The notes below the pieces were generated by a model. That model made no database searches, was not told the origin of the DNA, and worked only from the letters and a program-made list of their open reading frames with translations. DNA of 33,178 nucleotides from assembly GCA_003158295.1 (NCBI GenBank), contig PMIP01000098.1:1-33178 (forward strand), read 5' to 3'. The position numbers and the translations under genes were made by a program. This document shows positions 1-9,896 of the stretch, piece after piece. The first letter of the stretch is position 1, and each line of letters begins with the position of its first letter. The DNA is from Chloroflexota bacterium (lineage in GTDB: Bacteria > Chloroflexota > Limnocylindria > Limnocylindrales > CSP1-4).

Positions 1-663
1 GATCGCGACTCGATCGCACAGCCGCTCCGCCTCCTCCAGGCGGTGTGTCGTGAGGAAGATCGTCACGCCTTGCTTGCGCAGCCCCTCGATCAGCTCGTAT
101 ACCTCGCGGGCCGCGACGGGATCCAGCCCGGCCGTAGGCTCGTCGAGGAAGAGGACCTCCGGATCGCTGAGGAGCGCGCGAGCCAGAGCGACACGCTGGC
201 GCAAGCCTTTCGACAACGTCCCGCACGTGTCGTGCCTTCGATCGGCGATGTTTGCCGCCGTAAGCGCGGCCGCGATTCGATCACCCGGATCGGGGACTTC
301 GTACAGGTCCGCGAAACACTCGAGGTTCTCGACAACGGTCAGCTTCAGGTAGAGACCCGGAGCCTCGGGCATGATCGCGATTCGGCGCCGAATCTCGACG
401 GCGTTCTCGGGAGCCAGCGGGAGCCCCGCCACTGTCGCCGAACCCGATGTCGGCGTGAGCAGCGTCCCAAGCGTCCGGACGGTCGTCGTCTTGCCGGCGC
501 CATTCGGGCCGAGAAAGCCGAAGACCTCGCCGCGGCCGATCTCGAAGGAGAGGTCCTGGAACGCCACTCGATCGCCGAACCGTTTGCTCAGACCTCGGAC
601 GGCCAGTGCGGGACCGGGTCGTCCCGCGGGCCCCGCTTCGAGTGCGCTCACTTGATCGAGCAC
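1..663 (-). CDS. ABC transporter ATP-binding protein (C-terminus truncated by left edge of window)
   Basis: Manual minus-strand translation from GTG at 663: ...LAVRGLSKRFGDRVAFQDLSFEIGRGEVFGFLGPNGAGKTTTVRTLGTLLTPTSG...GTLSKGLRQRVALARALLSDPEVLFLDEPTAGLDPVAAREVYELIEGLRKQGVTIFLTTHRLEEAERLCDRVAI. Walker A, signature, Walker B and H-loop are present. Absent from the ORF track because it runs off the edge. Confidence 0.95.
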   Translation of the reverse strand, partial: MLDQVSALEAGPAGRPGPALAVRGLSKRFGDRVAFQDLSFEIGRGEVFGFLGPNGAGKTTTVRTLGTLLTPTSGSATVAGLPLAPENAVEIRRRIAIMPEAPGLYLKLTVVENLECFADLYEVPDPGDRIAAALTAANIADRRHDTCGTLSKGLRQRVALARALLSDPEVLFLDEPTAGLDPVAAREVYELIEGLRKQGVTIFLTTHRLEEAERLCDRVAI

Positions 664-1129
664 CGACGCCTCCGTCCACCCACGGCTTCCACCGAGCCGT
701 TCTCTTCGCGGCAATATAAGCACGATGGGTTGGTCGGTGGAGCGCCGAGATGGGGCATTGCGATTCGCTCGTATGGACCTCGGTCGCCCGAGACGCGCAC
801 CGGCATCGCGGGCGCAGGCCCTGCCTCACCCCCGTCGATGGATGTGCGCTCGACCCCCGCCGCCCGACCTGAATGTCACGATTCGGCTCGTCAGCCCCCG
901 TTTGGTCGGCTCGTCATGAGCGACAGGATGGACCGGCCGAATCCCTGTACCGGGATCCTACGTATCCTCGTCGTTGAGGTCGCGGCTTCGCGACTGGAGC
1001 CGCGCGGCGCGTATTCGATGACCCGGGAGCGAATCCAGGATGGCCGCATATCGCCTCAGTCGCTACGTCCGGCTGCCTGAACTGCGGCCCGATCTCCGGT
1101 AGACCTGGACGTACAGAGAGGTGAGCACG

Positions 1130-1474
1130 ATGAGCAACGAACAGGCGGCACCTGAGACGAAGGGTGTCACGGTCAAGTTGCTAGCAACGGTCGACCTTGG
1201 CCCGGAGATCGAGGGCATGGAACGGCGCCAATTTCGAATGCGAATGGTGACCATCGAGCCGGGAGGCATGATCGGCCCGATTCACGACCACAAAGACAGA
1301 CCGGGCATCGTTTACATCTTGCAGGGAACGATCACCGACCATCGGGACGGGGTCGACACGGACTACGGGCCGGGAGTGGGCTGGCCCGAGGACCGGCACA
1401 CGAACCACTGGATCGAGAACAGGGGGACCATTCCGGCGCTGGAGATCTCGGTCGATATCGTCAGGCAAGAGTGA
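1130..1474 (+). CDS. cupin-domain protein
   Basis: Translation contains the cupin pattern GGMIGPIHDHKDRPGIVYILQGTITDHRDG...HWIENRGTIPALEISVDIV. ATG at 1130 is preceded by AGAGAGGTGAG; a GTG at 1121 is the alternative start. Confidence 0.85.
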   Translation: MSNEQAAPETKGVTVKLLATVDLGPEIEGMERRQFRMRMVTIEPGGMIGPIHDHKDRPGIVYILQGTITDHRDGVDTDYGPGVGWPEDRHTNHWIENRGTIPALEISVDIVRQE

Positions 1475-1653
1475 CTCGAGGCACTCCTGCCGGGTGTTAC
1501 GGGTGACCCGCCATATGCCGGTCCTCCTTGATCGTGGACGGTTCGTAGGGTTGACTCAGCGCCGGCGTCACTCCCGGACAGTACCGAAGGTCGCGCGGCC
1601 GGCCGGCCGATAGGTCAGCAGCGTCACGCCGGAGGGTCGCGCCGGTGCCGAGA

Positions 1654-2115
1654 TCAGTGCTCGCCCTTGATTACGAAGTACGAACCGCGGATGGTTCCGG
1701 CCAGCTTGGACTTCTGCCTTGCGAACTTGAACTTCCCGAGCTCGGCGGGAACCTCCATCCCGTCCGCGAGCTTGAACCCCACCGCGCGCTTGCCGGGGTC
1801 GTCGAGCTCGTACAGGACGTTGATCGACAGGCCGCTCTCATAGAAGACGTAGGCCCACTTGATGTTTTCGACCTGAAAGACCGTAGCCTCGAGCGGGCGA
1901 GATGAGATGACGAGGGCGCGCTCTTCCTGGAGGATGCGGTGGACCCAGTCGATGGTCTCCTTGGCCTCGCTCGCCGGCTGGACCGTGAAGTCGTGGCCGT
2001 ACTTGTTCTTGAAGTAGCGGGCCTCATTCGCCCGCAGGCCGGCGAGCGCGGGCGCCACGGGCGAGGACTCCAGCCCGATGGTCGAGACGTTGGTGAAATC
2101 TACGACGTAGGACAT
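1654..2115 (-). CDS. conserved hypothetical protein (153 aa)
   Basis: Complete ORF with balanced composition and ATG start (MSYVVDFTNVSTIG...). No family recognised. Confidence 0.7.
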   Translation of the reverse strand: MSYVVDFTNVSTIGLESSPVAPALAGLRANEARYFKNKYGHDFTVQPASEAKETIDWVHRILQEERALVISSRPLEATVFQVENIKWAYVFYESGLSINVLYELDDPGKRAVGFKLADGMEVPAELGKFKFARQKSKLAGTIRGSYFVIKGEH

Positions 2116-2347
2116 GACTCGCTCCTTGCGCCTCTGGGAGGTCTCCGGCGTCGGGCACCGGTCGCGCGCTCACCGTGGTGATCGCGTGGACCGTCGTCAT
2201 TCCAGGTCCCGACGAGGGACCGCCGCATTGCGTGGAATGTACCGGTTGTCGCTGACAGGCGCCTCTCGATCCAGGCCCGGAGACGGAGGCCGCAACACTT
2301 CGGCCTCCGCGTGGGGCACGCCCTCGAATCGGCGGCTCAGGCGGCCT

Positions 2348-3853
2348 CTAGCTGATCGTCCGTAACCCCGGCCAGAGCGTAGTCCAGGGCGCTCGCAGGC
2401 CGGTACAGACGGTGACGGCCGTTCCCTGTTCTCCATTGGGGATGCCAAGCCCGTTGTCGATGTGGGCGACGTCATGGCAGCCGACGAAGAACTGGTTCGG
2501 GTCGGCGGGTCTCCAGTCGCCCACATGCACGACGACCGTCAGGTCGGGCGGCGGCGGTCCCCAGCTCCAGTACGAGTTGTGGCCAGAGTAGACCGGGGGC
2601 AACCCGGTCCCGAGCAAGATGAGCGGGCTCGCCTCGCTGTAGTCGTTGGTCAGGATCACGGCGTGGGCTCGCTCGTCGGCCGGTAGCGCCGCGACAACCC
2701 CCTCGACCGTGGCGACGTACTGCGGCCATCCGACCGTGTTCGCGACGTCGGGGACCGTCGCGGGCAACGTCGTCTTGGCATACGTCGCGAGCGGCAGGAT
2801 CGGCAGGGTCAGATACGCAATGAGAGCGCCTGAAAGCACCGCAGCCGTCGCGAACGTGACGCCTTTCACGCGCGTGTGGCCGCGGGCCAGCCAGCGGTCC
2901 AGGAGTATCGCCCCGGCCGCCATGAACATGGAGATGGTGCCGATCGCGTAGTAGGCCTTGCCGCCGCTGACAAGGACCAAGCCGAGTCCAACAAGAGCGG
3001 CGATCCCGATGGCCCGCCAGGGCGCCGCCGTCTTCGACCTCAGGACCCAGATCAGGCCCGCCGCGGTCACCGGGAAGAGGAAGGGGCCGCTGAACAACCA
3101 GAGCAGCGGCACGATCTGGCCACGATTGTCATCCGCGTATTGGGAGATCGCGTGCGCCATCGTGAGCTGCGGCCAGCCGTTCGCCGCCTGCCAGGCAAGG
3201 TTCGGCACCCACATCAGCAGCGCGATACCGATCGCCGCCCAGGCCCAGGGCGAGCGAACGACATCCCAGCGTCGAGTCAGGACGAGTCCGGCCGCCAACC
3301 CCGCGCCCAGGAACACGAGCGTGTCCTTGTTCTCCAGGCCGATCCCCGCCGTGACTCCGATTGCCAGCCAGAGGCGCCGATCGCCGCCCGCGAGCAGCTT
3401 CACCAGAAGCCACAGGATGATTGCCCAGGCGAGCAGGTCCGGCTCGGTCGTGGTGTCGAGATGCCCGGCTCCGAGATAGCCGGACAAGGCCGCCGTGATC
3501 GCCGCCAGGACCTGTGCCCGGCGCGATCCGCCCAGGTCGCCCGCGATCAGCGCGATGAGGACCACGATGAGCGACATCTCGAGCGCGGGCAGCAGCCGGA
3601 CGGCCGTGGGCGAGGTCCCAAACAAAGCCACCGAGGCGGCCGAGAGAAGTGGGGTCAGTGGCGGCTGGTCTACGTAGCCGAAAGCGGGATGCTGGCCCGC
3701 CACGACGAAGTACATCTCATCGCCGTGGAAGCCATATGCGCCCGCCACCGCCATCAGGCCAACGAACATCAGGCCCGCGATCAAGAGCCCGGGCCACGGA
3801 ACGGCCACCCAGGAGAAACGCTGTCTGACTGAGCCGGCGGTTGGGGCAGTCAT
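2348..3853 (-). CDS. membrane glycosyltransferase, GT39/ArnT-PMT-like family
   Basis: 501 aa, multiple TM helices, N-terminal [32 protein letters not shown] motif typical of GT39-like proteins. Confidence 0.88.
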   Translation of the reverse strand: [501 protein letters not shown]

Positions 3854-4419
3854 GGTTCAGTTTCCATGCGGATGTATTCGAGCAGCAGGCGTAGAGGCCG
3901 CGGGAGCCTGGATGGATCGATCGTCTCGATGATCGCCCGAATGTATCGGCTGTTGCGGCCCGACTGGCTCCGGATGAAGCGGCGAAATTGATGCTCTACC
4001 GGGCGGCCCTGCCACGCGTGCTGCTTGCGGAACGTGTCCCACGGCTGGGCGTCGCCCTCCAGCTCGATCAGCCTTGAAACGACGGTCACCCCGGCGGCCC
4101 GAACCAGCTCGTCCTCCAGGTCGGCGCTGCAGGCAAAGAATCCCGCCCTTTCCAACCCGCTGTGATCAAGGCTTGGACCGTACCCAGCCCGCTCCAGCGC
4201 TGCTCGGATGACCTCCTCTTCGCCCACGTCATAGAGTCCGGCCAGATTCGCTAGCGGTTCCTCGGCGGCCAGCCGCAGCAAGAACCGGCTGATCGCGTGG
4301 ACGCCATTGAGCGGAACGACGGACACGCCTTCGGCCTCGAGATCGCGTCCCGATCGCCGGGCGGCCAGCGTCAGAGCGAGCTCGTCGGTCGCACCTTCAA
4401 CCAGGACGATCGTGCGCAC
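3850..4419 (-). CDS. stand-alone OLD-type TOPRIM domain protein
   Basis: VRTIVLVEGATDELALTLAARRSGRDLEAEGVSVVPLNGVHAISRFL...LAGLYDVGEEE...FFACSADLEDELVRA resembles the TOPRIM part of OLD-family nucleases. Probable GTG start at 4419 (ORF track gives 4533). 4-bp ATGA overlap with the downstream GT39 gene. Confidence 0.75.
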   Translation of the reverse strand: MRTIVLVEGATDELALTLAARRSGRDLEAEGVSVVPLNGVHAISRFLLRLAAEEPLANLAGLYDVGEEEVIRAALERAGYGPSLDHSGLERAGFFACSADLEDELVRAAGVTVVSRLIELEGDAQPWDTFRKQHAWQGRPVEHQFRRFIRSQSGRNSRYIRAIIETIDPSRLPRPLRLLLEYIRMETEP

Positions 4420-4593
4420 AGTGGAATACTGCCCTCGTCGATACGAACTCCACAACCCTGGTATCGGTGGTGTCGCCCGAGGCGGCCAGATCAACACTCC
4501 GGCTCGTGCCTCGCTAGTCGACATGGTCGCCAACTTCAGCTAGGGCGCCATCCGATTCGGCGGTGAACCCTTCTGTGCGGTCGCTCGTCTAGC

Positions 4594-5178
4594 ATGGAGA
4601 GAGGGGTCCACGCTTTGGACAGCGAGCCTGCGGCGGAAGGGACGATGGAGATCGACGAACCCATCGAGCGGCTCGAGACCGAGCGCGACTCCTTCGACCG
4701 TCTGCTGAGGCCGGAGCTCGCAGGTGCCTACCGCCTGGCGGGTTACATGCTCTGCGATGCCAGCGCTGCCGAAGACGCGGCCCAGGAAGCGGTTCTGCGA
4801 GCCTGGCGGGCCTACCCGAGACTCCGGGACCACAGCCAGTTCGGGCCGTGGCTCCAGCGGATCGTGGCCAACGTCTGCCGCGACCAGCGGCGTCGCCGGC
4901 GCCTGGTCAGGTTCGTGCCACTCGACGGCGCAGCCGAGGAGCCCCAGCCTGGCGACCCGTTCCGCACTGCCCTGGATCGCGTGGCCATCGGTCGAGCCAT
5001 CGCCCAGCTCTCAGGCGAGCACCGCGAAGTCGTCGTCCTGCGCTACATGCTCGACCTCACCAACGAAGACATCGGCGAGCGGCTCGGAATCCCGGTCGGG
5101 ACGGTCAAGTCGCGCCTTCACTACGCCTTCACTGAGCTCAGGCGGGGCCTGGACCAAGACCCAGAGGTGGCTCGATGA
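4594..5178 (+). CDS. ECF-type RNA polymerase sigma factor
   Basis: Sigma-70 region 2 (AEDAAQEAVLRAWRAYPRLRDHSQFGPWLQRIVANVCRDQRRRRR) and region 4 (LSGEHREVVVLRYMLDLTNEDIGERLGIPVGTVKSRLHYAFTELRRGL). A later ATG at 4645 is possible. Confidence 0.93.
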   Translation: MERGVHALDSEPAAEGTMEIDEPIERLETERDSFDRLLRPELAGAYRLAGYMLCDASAAEDAAQEAVLRAWRAYPRLRDHSQFGPWLQRIVANVCRDQRRRRRLVRFVPLDGAAEEPQPGDPFRTALDRVAIGRAIAQLSGEHREVVVLRYMLDLTNEDIGERLGIPVGTVKSRLHYAFTELRRGLDQDPEVAR

Positions 5179-6611
5179 GAAGCGACATGACTGGCTTCGA
5201 CCGCGACCTCGAGCCCGGGCTCGAACGGGACCTGGAGGCCCAGCTGCGGCTCTTCTTCCACCAGGCCGCTCGACCGGCCGTCCCTCCGGCTCTGGAGCTG
5301 GCGACCGAACGGCTGCCTGACCGCCTGTTCCGGGATCGGATCGGGCTTCCCGGAAGCCGGCTGTTTGTTCGACCCATGAAAGCTGCGCTCGTCGCCTTGT
5401 CCGTGGTCCTCGCGGTCGCGACCACCGTGGGCCTGCTGGAACTGCGGGGCGGACTGCAATCGGCGCCCGCGGGGCACGTGACACCGACGCGGATCCTCCT
5501 GGATCCCGTCTCGCGCAATCCGGCGATCGTGGCCATGGGTCGCTTCGACTCGAACACCGGCTGGGTGGAGATCAGCGCCCTGGACGCCGATGACACGGGC
5601 CACGCCTCTTCGTATCTGAGGTGGACGGAGGATGGCGGCAAGACCTGGTCGGAGCCGCGGCCGGTGCCGCTTCCGCTGACGGACATGGGAACGGGCAGGG
5701 TCCAGTTCGTCGACACGAGGCACGGCTGGACGACCACCTACGGGCCCCAAGGAAGTCCCACGCAGAGGGCCACCCTGTGGCGGACGTCCGATGGTGGCCT
5801 TACGTGGCAGACCTCGACCATCCCCTCTGACTCGGTGCCGAGTTCGGGCTTCTTCGGGGATACCGTCCAATTCCGAGACTCACTGAATGGCGAGGCGTTC
5901 GAGTTCCGCGCGGCCGGCTCCGGCTCGGACGCGGCAGCGGGCGCCACGTATTCAGATTGGGTCTGCAAGCAGTTCTCCACCTCAGACGGCGGCGTGACCT
6001 GGTCCGCGCCCAAGGCAATCCCCTGCATGAGCGGCGTCACGTTCGCGGACAACCTGCTCGGGTATTCCTACGACTCGCCTGGGCTGTACGTGACTCTGGA
6101 CGGAGGGCAGACCTGGACGGCCGGGACGCTGCCAGCCGAGGCCCAGGGGTCCAAATACCAGATCCCGATGCTGCTGGAGCGCCGTTCCGATGGAACCCTT
6201 CGCGCCTTCGTTTACTGGGTGAAGGACGACGGAACGAGCGTCAACGCGATCGTAGAAAGCAGAGACGCGGGCCAGACCTGGAGCGTCGCGGGGACGCCCT
6301 CCGCTGACGATACGACGACCAGGGATTACGGCCTGCCCTTCGGTATGCCGATGGCCGTCCGTGACGAAGACCACTGGCTGACCGCTCCCATCAAGCAAGG
6401 CAACAAGCCGGACCCGTGGTTCGGCACAAGCGATGGCGGCTTGACCTGGACGCAGGTCACCTACGCCGGCCTGACCGGCGACATCAAGGACTTCGACTTC
6501 CTGAGCGCGTCCGATGGCTGGGCAGCGACGGACACGTATGACACCGTCGCCGCCCTCTGGGCCACGACGGATGGCGGCGCTACCTGGACCCGCATCCTGT
6601 CGACGCCATAG
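5175..6611 (+). CDS. membrane-anchored BNR/sialidase-like beta-propeller protein, candidate anti-sigma or sensor partner
   Basis: ATGA overlap with the ECF sigma gene; short N-terminal cytoplasmic segment, one TM (KAALVALSVVLAVATTVGLLEL), then repeated S-x-DGG-x-TW motifs. Confidence 0.85.
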   Translation: MRSDMTGFDRDLEPGLERDLEAQLRLFFHQAARPAVPPALELATERLPDRLFRDRIGLPGSRLFVRPMKAALVALSVVLAVATTVGLLELRGGLQSAPAGHVTPTRILLDPVSRNPAIVAMGRFDSNTGWVEISALDADDTGHASSYLRWTEDGGKTWSEPRPVPLPLTDMGTGRVQFVDTRHGWTTTYGPQGSPTQRATLWRTSDGGLTWQTSTIPSDSVPSSGFFGDTVQFRDSLNGEAFEFRAAGSGSDAAAGATYSDWVCKQFSTSDGGVTWSAPKAIPCMSGVTFADNLLGYSYDSPGLYVTLDGGQTWTAGTLPAEAQGSKYQIPMLLERRSDGTLRAFVYWVKDDGTSVNAIVESRDAGQTWSVAGTPSADDTTTRDYGLPFGMPMAVRDEDHWLTAPIKQGNKPDPWFGTSDGGLTWTQVTYAGLTGDIKDFDFLSASDGWAATDTYDTVAALWATTDGGATWTRILSTP

Positions 6612-6682
6612 CGGCAGCTGAGACCGGCGCCCTCAGGCCACGTCAAGCCGAGAGAGGTTGCCCGCATCCGGTCAACCCCGGA

Positions 6683-7390
6683 TCAGCCTGCGCTCTGCAT
6701 GAACGCCGCCGGCCCGCGACCAAAGAGCCCTCGGACCTGGCCCAGGTTCAGGTATGAAAGCACGCCCAATTGCACGACGATCCCGAGCAGGGCAAAGGGG
6801 TCGAGGCCCCACAGGACCACCGCCAGGAGCCCGAGACCGATCAGCGAGAAGCTCACGCGAACCGCCACCGGCCACGTCCAGGCTCGCATGGACCAGAGTC
6901 CCCTGATGATGGAGAAGCCGGTCAGCGAGGCGGAGGCGTAGGCCAGGGCGATGGCGCCGTCCACGAGGCCCCAGAACGACTCGTCATATGAGAAACGCCA
7001 GTTGGCCCAGTAGGCATAGTCAAGCGCCACGTACAACCCGATCACCGCGACGACGATCTCGACGATCACCAGGAAGGCGACGCCGGCGGGCCGGGCAGCC
7101 ATCGCCCCGGATCCGCCGATGGCGTTGCCGCCGGCCGGCGGGGAGCTATACGACCCGGCACCGCCGACCTGCGGCGCGCCCGGGACGCCCGACGGCGGAT
7201 ATGGCGCGGGAATCCGCCCCGGCAGTGCGGCGGCCTGCCCGGCCGGCACCAGCATCAGACCGCAGGCGGGACAGAACTGCGCACCATTCGGTGACCGGGT
7301 GCCGCAGCCCAAACACGCTCGTACGTCGGTCAACGAAGCGGCTCCCTTCCAATCTGATGTAGGCCTTGAATCAGTGCGCCTGCCGTCCAC
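6683..7390 (-). CDS. zinc-ribbon plus multi-TM membrane protein
   Basis: N-terminal ACLGCGTRSPNGAQFCPACGLML zinc ribbon, Pro/Gly linker, 4 predicted TM helices. Start may be internal. Confidence 0.8.
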   Translation of the reverse strand: MDGRRTDSRPTSDWKGAASLTDVRACLGCGTRSPNGAQFCPACGLMLVPAGQAAALPGRIPAPYPPSGVPGAPQVGGAGSYSSPPAGGNAIGGSGAMAARPAGVAFLVIVEIVVAVIGLYVALDYAYWANWRFSYDESFWGLVDGAIALAYASASLTGFSIIRGLWSMRAWTWPVAVRVSFSLIGLGLLAVVLWGLDPFALLGIVVQLGVLSYLNLGQVRGLFGRGPAAFMQSAG

Positions 7391-7720
7391 GCCCCTCGCC
7401 TTCCCTGTGCCGGCGACCCCGGCTGCGAGTGGACGGCGTGAGGAGCTTCACCGATCCGGGCTTGAAGGCGACCGTACCCGCCAGAAGATGGCTGCCTCGA
7501 ATCCTAGCAGTCCGGAAATGCCCGGCTCACGCGGATCCGCCGTTGCGGCGTGGGACTCGCCCGGCCGGACGCGGCACTCGGCCATCCCCGCTCAGCGGCG
7601 CCCGGCGGAGCGCCCGGCGGGCCGCCGTCTGGCGGGCCTATACTCGGTCCGCCGGCTGCGTCCCGCCAACGCCGAGCTTCGTCGTGTCGCTCGGCCGTCG
7701 GCATAGGAGGAGGAGAGCAG

Positions 7721-8083
7721 GTGGCGACAAGGACCGTCCGTGACTTCCAGGTTGGATTCGACGTCGCGCCGATCGTTGATGCGTGGGCGCAGTCCAATCA
7801 CTACGGCTTCCGCGGCGTTGGGCCGGACGGCTCCCGCGCCTACCAGCGCGGGAACGGAATCGTAACCGGTGCCATGCCGCTCACGATCCGTCAGAACGGT
7901 CCATCGGTTCACCTGGAAGCCTGGATCCATGCCACACTCGTGGCGCGGCTCTGTGCCCTCTTCCTGATTCCAACCGACATGAGCATCGAGTCGGGCGGCG
8001 TCAAGGGCGTCCTCCCGCGGACGATGGCTCGCAACGCCGTCAACAACCTGCTCGCGCAGCTCGGCCAGCCGCCCATCGGGTAG
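7721..8083 (+). CDS. hypothetical protein (120 aa)
   Basis: GTG at 7721 preceded by AGGAGGAGGAGAG; translation VATRTVRDFQVGFDVAPIVDAWAQSNHYGFRGVGPDGSRAYQRGNG... Confidence 0.75.
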   Translation: MATRTVRDFQVGFDVAPIVDAWAQSNHYGFRGVGPDGSRAYQRGNGIVTGAMPLTIRQNGPSVHLEAWIHATLVARLCALFLIPTDMSIESGGVKGVLPRTMARNAVNNLLAQLGQPPIG

Positions 8084-8184
8084 TTGCCGTCCATCGGAGC
8101 AGCTCCAGGGCCTGCTGGTTTCTACCCGCATCTCCGCCTGGCCTGGCAGCCTGGCGACATTCACTACGCCCAGCAAGGTGAGCA

Positions 8185-9702
8185 TTGATCCAGGTAACGG
8201 TGGCGGTCGATCGCGACCAGGCGATCGGTAGGATCGACCGGCGGCTTTTCGGCTCGTTCGTCGAGCATCTCGGCCGGTGCGTGTACGGAGGCATCTACGC
8301 GCCCGGTAGCCCGCTCTCGGACTCGAGCGGGTTCCGCGAGGACGTCGCGACGCTCATCCGCGATCTCGGCGTGACCACCGTCCGGTACCCGGGCGGCAAC
8401 TTCGTCTCCGGCTACCGCTGGGAAGACGGCGTGGGGCCACGAGAGGCCCGACCGAGCCGGCTCAACCTCGCCTGGCACCAGACCGACCCGAACAGCTTCG
8501 GCCTCCACGAGTTCGTCGACTGGAGCCGGAAGCTGGGCGTCGAGCCCATGCTGGCGGTCAACCTGGGCACGCGCGGCATCGCGGAGGCGCTCGACCTGCT
8601 CGAGTACTCGAACCATCCCGGCGGTACGACGCTTTCGGACCAGCGGATCGCGCACGGCGCCGCGAGCCCGTTCGGCGTGCGGATGTGGTGCCTGGGGAAT
8701 GAGCCCGACGGCCCCTGGCAGCTCGGCCACAAGACCGCGCTCGAGTATGGCCGGCTCGCGGCCGAAACGGCCCGCGGGTTCCGCCAGTTCGACCCGAAGC
8801 TGGAGCTGGTCGTCGCTGGTCAGACGGCGCCGTGGCTCCCGAGCTCGGTCGACTGGGACCGGATCGTGCTCGAGGAGACCGCCGAGTTCGCCGACTACGT
8901 CGCGGTCCACATCTACGTCGAGGAGCTCGAGCGCGACATCCAGACGTTCCTCGCCTCCGGTGTAGACCTCGACGGGGAGATCGAGCGGGCGATCGCGGCC
9001 GCGGACGCGGCGGCGGAGAAGCGTGGCGTAGGCCGCAAACTCGCGGTATCGGTCGACGAATGGGGCATCTGGCGCGGCCGCGACCCGAACCCATCCACTC
9101 CCGAGGATTGGCCGGTCGAGAGGCGGATCGGCGAGTCCGTCTACACGGCCGGCGACGCCGTCGTGACGGGAGCCCTCATCGTCTCGTTGCTCAACCACGC
9201 CGACCGAGTCACATGCGCCTGCCAGTCGCTGCTCGTCAACGCCGGTGCTCCGATCCGCGCGGAGGCGGACGGGGTGTGGCGCCAGTCGACCTACCACCCG
9301 TTCCAGCTGGCCGCGCGCCATGCCCGGGGAACGGCCCTCCGAGCGACCATCGAGGCGCCGGAGATGGATACCGGGAAGTACGGCCGCGTCTCCGCGATCG
9401 ACGTGGCCGCAACCCTCGACGAGGAAGGCGGCCAGCTCGTGCTGTTCCTGGTCAACCGCAGTGCCTCGGAGGTGGCGCGGACGAGCGTCCGCCTGGGATC
9501 CTGGCCGGACGCGCGGGTCGCGGAGGCGCTCGTCATCGGTGGGGGTGACCCGTGGGAGACGAACACGCGCGAGCACCCCGATCGCGTAATCCCACGAACG
9601 CTCTCCGAGGTTGCGCTCGAAGGCGACTCGCTGGAGGCGATCCTGCCCGCGGCCTCGTGGAGCGTCGTTCGGTTGGCCACCCCCTCGAGGCGACAGCCAT
9701 AG
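8185..9702 (+). CDS. alpha-N-arabinofuranosidase (GH51 family)
   Basis: 505 aa with FGSFVEHLGRCVYGGIY, TTVRYPGGNFVSGYRWEDGVGP, WCLGNEPDGPWQLGHKTALEYG (GNE acid/base region), VDEWGIW (nucleophile region), LLNHADRVTCACQSLLVN. TTG start at 8185. Confidence 0.93.
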   Translation: MIQVTVAVDRDQAIGRIDRRLFGSFVEHLGRCVYGGIYAPGSPLSDSSGFREDVATLIRDLGVTTVRYPGGNFVSGYRWEDGVGPREARPSRLNLAWHQTDPNSFGLHEFVDWSRKLGVEPMLAVNLGTRGIAEALDLLEYSNHPGGTTLSDQRIAHGAASPFGVRMWCLGNEPDGPWQLGHKTALEYGRLAAETARGFRQFDPKLELVVAGQTAPWLPSSVDWDRIVLEETAEFADYVAVHIYVEELERDIQTFLASGVDLDGEIERAIAAADAAAEKRGVGRKLAVSVDEWGIWRGRDPNPSTPEDWPVERRIGESVYTAGDAVVTGALIVSLLNHADRVTCACQSLLVNAGAPIRAEADGVWRQSTYHPFQLAARHARGTALRATIEAPEMDTGKYGRVSAIDVAATLDEEGGQLVLFLVNRSASEVARTSVRLGSWPDARVAEALVIGGGDPWETNTREHPDRVIPRTLSEVALEGDSLEAILPAASWSVVRLATPSRRQP

Positions 9703-9896
9703 CGGTCGAGGCTTTGCCGGGCCTCGAACGGTCGCGTCCGTCACTGGCTCGTTGGCCCCAGAGGTTCCGGTCCTCGCCCCGGCCAACCCTCGGAGGGATC
9801 GCGGTTGATCTCGACGTGTTCGCCGGACGCACCGAGGTCTTCCTGGCTACGATGCACTCCTGGCAGGTCCAGGGATAGTTGCGAAGGGGGTTAGGA

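Noticed and set aside
43-1080. 345-aa plus-strand ORF at left edge
   Set aside because: Antisense to the ABC ATPase, whose motifs are clear on the minus strand.
2876-3832. 318-aa plus-strand ORF
   Set aside because: Antisense to the GT39-like glycosyltransferase; Arg/Asp/Gln-rich shadow frame.
8164-9786. 540-aa minus-strand ORF antisense to GH51
   Set aside because: Arg/Glu/Val-rich shadow frame created by high GC at third codon positions; the plus strand encodes a clear GH51 enzyme.
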